Shown piece after piece: positions 62,203 through 64,000 of a stretch of DNA of 64,000 nucleotides (within the stretch, counting starts at the first letter, position 1; each line of letters opens with the position of its first letter). The notes under the pieces are model-generated. The model had not been told where the DNA came from, made no database searches, and worked only from the letters and a program-made list of their open reading frames with translations. This DNA comes from Sinorhizobium psoraleae. Its GTDB lineage: Bacteria; Pseudomonadota; Alphaproteobacteria; Rhizobiales; Rhizobiaceae. The stretch spans positions 1,480,577 through 1,544,576 of the forward strand of contig NZ_JABEKV010000001.1 of the NCBI RefSeq assembly GCF_013283645.1, written 5' to 3'. The translations under genes were made by a program, and so were the position numbers.

Positions 62203-63747
62203 TCACGCCGGGCTGTCGGCCACGGTATATTCAAAGAAGAGGTCGGTCTCGACCCGTTCGAATTTCTGCCACTCTGCGGTGCTGACGTCAGACGGTTTTG
62301 CGACCCGGTCGAGATCGCTGCGGAAGACGCGGCCGCGGGCCTTCTGCTTCAGCCTGTCCTCTATGAAGCCGAGCGGATGTTCCCACGGCCTGTCCTTGTG
62401 CGCCGCCCAGGCCGTATTGGCCGGGATCATCGCCACGAATTCGTCCTGGAAGGCCTCGCTTGCCAGCCAGGAAAGGTTGGCATAATCCGCCGCCGCGCTG
62501 CCGTCGAGCGTCGCATTGTGGCTGCCGTGATGGCCGACCTTGTAGAGCACCGTGCGACCGAGAAGGTCGCGCGCGGTCACGGTTCTGCCATCGGCCGTCC
62601 ATTTCAGCGGCGCCCAGGAGATCCAGTTGCCGCGCTGGGCGTCGCCGGTGAAGAGCAGCACCTTGCCGGTCCCCCGGAGCTCGATGGCGATGACCAGGCT
62701 GGTGTTGTTCACCTCGTCATTCAATCTGAGGGCCAGCGTTTCCGCGCTCTCGAGCCAGTCATTGTCGATCTGCCTCCAGCCGGTAGGGCCGCTCTTGCCC
62801 TTCGCGCCATAGTGGTCGACAAAGAACGCCTTCAGGAACTTGTCGCGGCTCCGTTCAACGTCCCTGCGGGAAATGCCGAAGCGCGGATCGAAAGAGCGCC
62901 TGGCGCTTTCCGAGTCGCCCTCGACCGTAGCCGCGAGGAGGCTCAGTGTCGGGCCGTCGGCCGACAGCCTGAACTCTTCCTCGCCCTGCGGCTCCAGCGA
63001 AAGCAGCAGTTCGACATCGCGCGGCGGTCCAAGCGCGTAGACGCGCACGCCCTCGACGCCCGGCAACTCGTAGGGGTCATGGTCCGGCCGCAGGAAAACA
63101 GGATCACCGGCGATCCGTCCGCGCAGGTATTTGATGGCGCGCTTATTGGTGATCCCCTCGATGGCGAGCGCTCCCTGCCTTCGGGCCGAGAGGGCGGGGT
63201 GGCGACGCCTGATCTCTTTCAGCCGTTCGCGAAGTTCGTCGGCCGCATCTTCTCCCGTCTCGAAGGAGAGGAGATCGCGCAGCATCGTACGGTTCGGCGA
63301 ATGGACGTCGAAGCCCGCGCGATCAAGGCGCTCGTCGGCGCCCATCAGAGCGAGCAACGTATCGTGGAAACGTTCCCGCAGGCTGTTGGCAAACGGATCA
63401 TCATCGTCCTCGGTCCAGGCAAGCCAGAGTTCGCCGATCTCGATCGCGTCGAAGCACGGTTTTCTTGTCGCGGGGTCTTTCGCCGCGAAGCCGTTGACGT
63501 GGTCCATGTGCTCGTGGGTTACCAGCACCAGATCCAGGCGATTGCCAGTGGCTTCGGCGATATCGGCGATCACCTTGTCGATCGTCTGTTCGGGCTTGAC
63601 CTCGGAATTCGTCCACAGGCCGCAGTCGATCAGCATGTAGAAGGGACTTCCGTCTGCCTTTGGCGTCGCCAGAAGAAAGCAGTCGCCATGGCCCTGCCGA
63701 TACATGCGTGCCGTGACGCCGGACGCGGGTGCCTGCATTCTGGGCAT
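62203..63747 (-). CDS. ComEC-like metallo-beta-lactamase-fold hydrolase
   Basis: This soluble protein of about 514 residues has the MBL signature LVTHEHMDHVNGFAAKD (near 85) and the distal VGHHGSHNATLDG (near 405), the arrangement of ComEC/Rec2-type domains. It has no membrane helices. Between the halves is a long region (about 120-330) with no recognisable motif. The start at 63747 (MPRMQAPASG) follows gaggaggaa at the right distance, so I prefer it to a TTG 42 bp upstream. A gene that runs off the window ends 55 bp upstream on the same strand. Function is unknown; phosphodiesterase or nuclease chemistry is a guess from the fold. Confidence 0.85.
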   Translation of the reverse strand: MPRMQAPASGVTARMYRQGHGDCFLLATPKADGSPFYMLIDCGLWTNSEVKPEQTIDKVIADIAEATGNRLDLVLVTHEHMDHVNGFAAKDPATRKPCFDAIEIGELWLAWTEDDDDPFANSLRERFHDTLLALMGADERLDRAGFDVHSPNRTMLRDLLSFETGEDAADELRERLKEIRRRHPALSARRQGALAIEGITNKRAIKYLRGRIAGDPVFLRPDHDPYELPGVEGVRVYALGPPRDVELLLSLEPQGEEEFRLSADGPTLSLLAATVEGDSESARRSFDPRFGISRRDVERSRDKFLKAFFVDHYGAKGKSGPTGWRQIDNDWLESAETLALRLNDEVNNTSLVIAIELRGTGKVLLFTGDAQRGNWISWAPLKWTADGRTVTARDLLGRTVLYKVGHHGSHNATLDGSAAADYANLSWLASEAFQDEFVAMIPANTAWAAHKDRPWEHPLGFIEDRLKQKARGRVFRSDLDRVAKPSDVSTAEWQKFERVETDLFFEYTVADSPA

Positions 63748-63801
63748 CGGTTCCTCCTCGAATGCGTTGACGGACGGCAGGCCGCTCAATTCTCTCGTCG
63801 G

Positions 63802-64000
63802 CTAGCTCCGCTGTCGGTGGAGATGAGCGAAAATCTCCGGTCGGACAGGCTTGCTCCCGCCGGCGGTGAAGGCGTTTTCCCGGCTCCGCGCCTGTCTGGT
63901 GAGATATGCGCGCATTCGTTCGAGCTCTGCATCGTCGCAAATGTCGCCGGGTGTGCGGATGACCCGCCGGATCTCGAAGGTTTCGGCATCGATGAGTAGC
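63802..64000 (-). CDS. 3' end of a gene continuing beyond the window
   Basis: A frame of 66 codons is open to the window edge and ends with TAG at 63802-63804. It reads LLIDAETFEIRRVIRTPGD, then LERMRAYLTRQARSRENAF, a plausible helical C-terminus with high third-position GC; the other two frames on this strand have less favourable codon use. It is 55 bp upstream of the metallo-hydrolase start, so the two are probably one operon. I cannot name the family from this fragment. Confidence 0.5.
   Translation of the reverse strand, partial: LLIDAETFEIRRVIRTPGDICDDAELERMRAYLTRQARSRENAFTAGGSKPVRPEIFAHLHRQRS

Noticed and set aside
62377..63999. 540-codon frame antisense to the metallo-hydrolase
   Set aside because: It is the shadow of a gene with clear MBL motifs on the minus strand.

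Overview
The window is high-GC chromosomal DNA of an alphaproteobacterium, most likely a rhizobium close to Sinorhizobium/Ensifer. The pointers are: a circularly permuted two-piece tmRNA gene whose tag reads ANDNYAEARLAA; many intergenic palindromic repeats of the rhizobial RIME type; an arsenic operon built around an aquaglyceroporin, as described in S. meliloti; GGAAC-N16-NGTT promoters that fit the rhizobial general-stress sigma factor RpoE2; and alphaproteobacterial gene orders such as hflK-hflC-DUF2065-ACT-deg. I see no IS element, prophage, CRISPR array, tRNA or rRNA. Species assignment is inference.

Layout. 0-10 kb: the end of recN, ligA, a VOC gene, a LysR regulator divergent from an SDR oxidoreductase and an NADP-binding reductase, panC-panB (pantothenate), and azlC-azlD (branched-chain amino acid export). 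10-18 kb: a small secreted protein, an Xaa-Pro aminopeptidase, a likely anti-Shine-Dalgarno small RNA, prmA, a Sco1 copper chaperone, and an orphan chemoreceptor-cheW pair. 18-28 kb: two paralogous small exported proteins with RpoE2-like promoters, creA, a membrane diguanylate cyclase, a phosphoribosyltransferase, an isochorismatase-like protein, a GNAT, uvrD with an in-frame repeat insertion, and a Tat-exported cyclase with an AhpD-like partner. 28-39 kb: an RND efflux pair and a large arsenic cluster. In transcription order on the minus strand the cluster is arsR, LMW-PTP-type arsenate reductase, aqpS, arsC, arsH, a second arsR, a flavoprotein with a Cys-rich tail, and an MFS transporter. 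39-48 kb: an AAC(6')-like acetyltransferase, an FAD-linked dehydrogenase, a very large AsmA protein, a tandem 59-bp repeat array, a second diguanylate cyclase, and the RHH/DUF4169/sspB group directly downstream of ssrA (tmRNA). 48-58 kb: DUF2853, DUF2267, three tiny hydrophilic proteins behind an RpoE2-like promoter, a GGCT-like protein, thyA-GST-folA, a second 59-bp array, and the hflK-hflC-DUF2065-ACT-deg membrane quality-control cluster. 58-64 kb: an alpha/beta hydrolase, serB and miaA with overlapping start codons, two small proteins, and a ComEC-like metallo-hydrolase preceded by a gene running off the window.

Two systems stand out functionally. The first is ribosome rescue and degradation: ssrA adds the tag and SspB delivers tagged proteins to ClpXP, and the two genes are neighbours. 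The second is arsenic detoxification with two different classes of arsenate reductase, an aquaglyceroporin exit, ArsH, and a second self-regulated flavoprotein/MFS module. The most unusual structures are the repeats: RIME-like elements that supply stop codons to two genes, a 59-bp palindromic unit amplified in tandem at two loci, and a related kind of hairpin-bearing repeat sitting in frame inside the UvrD helicase.
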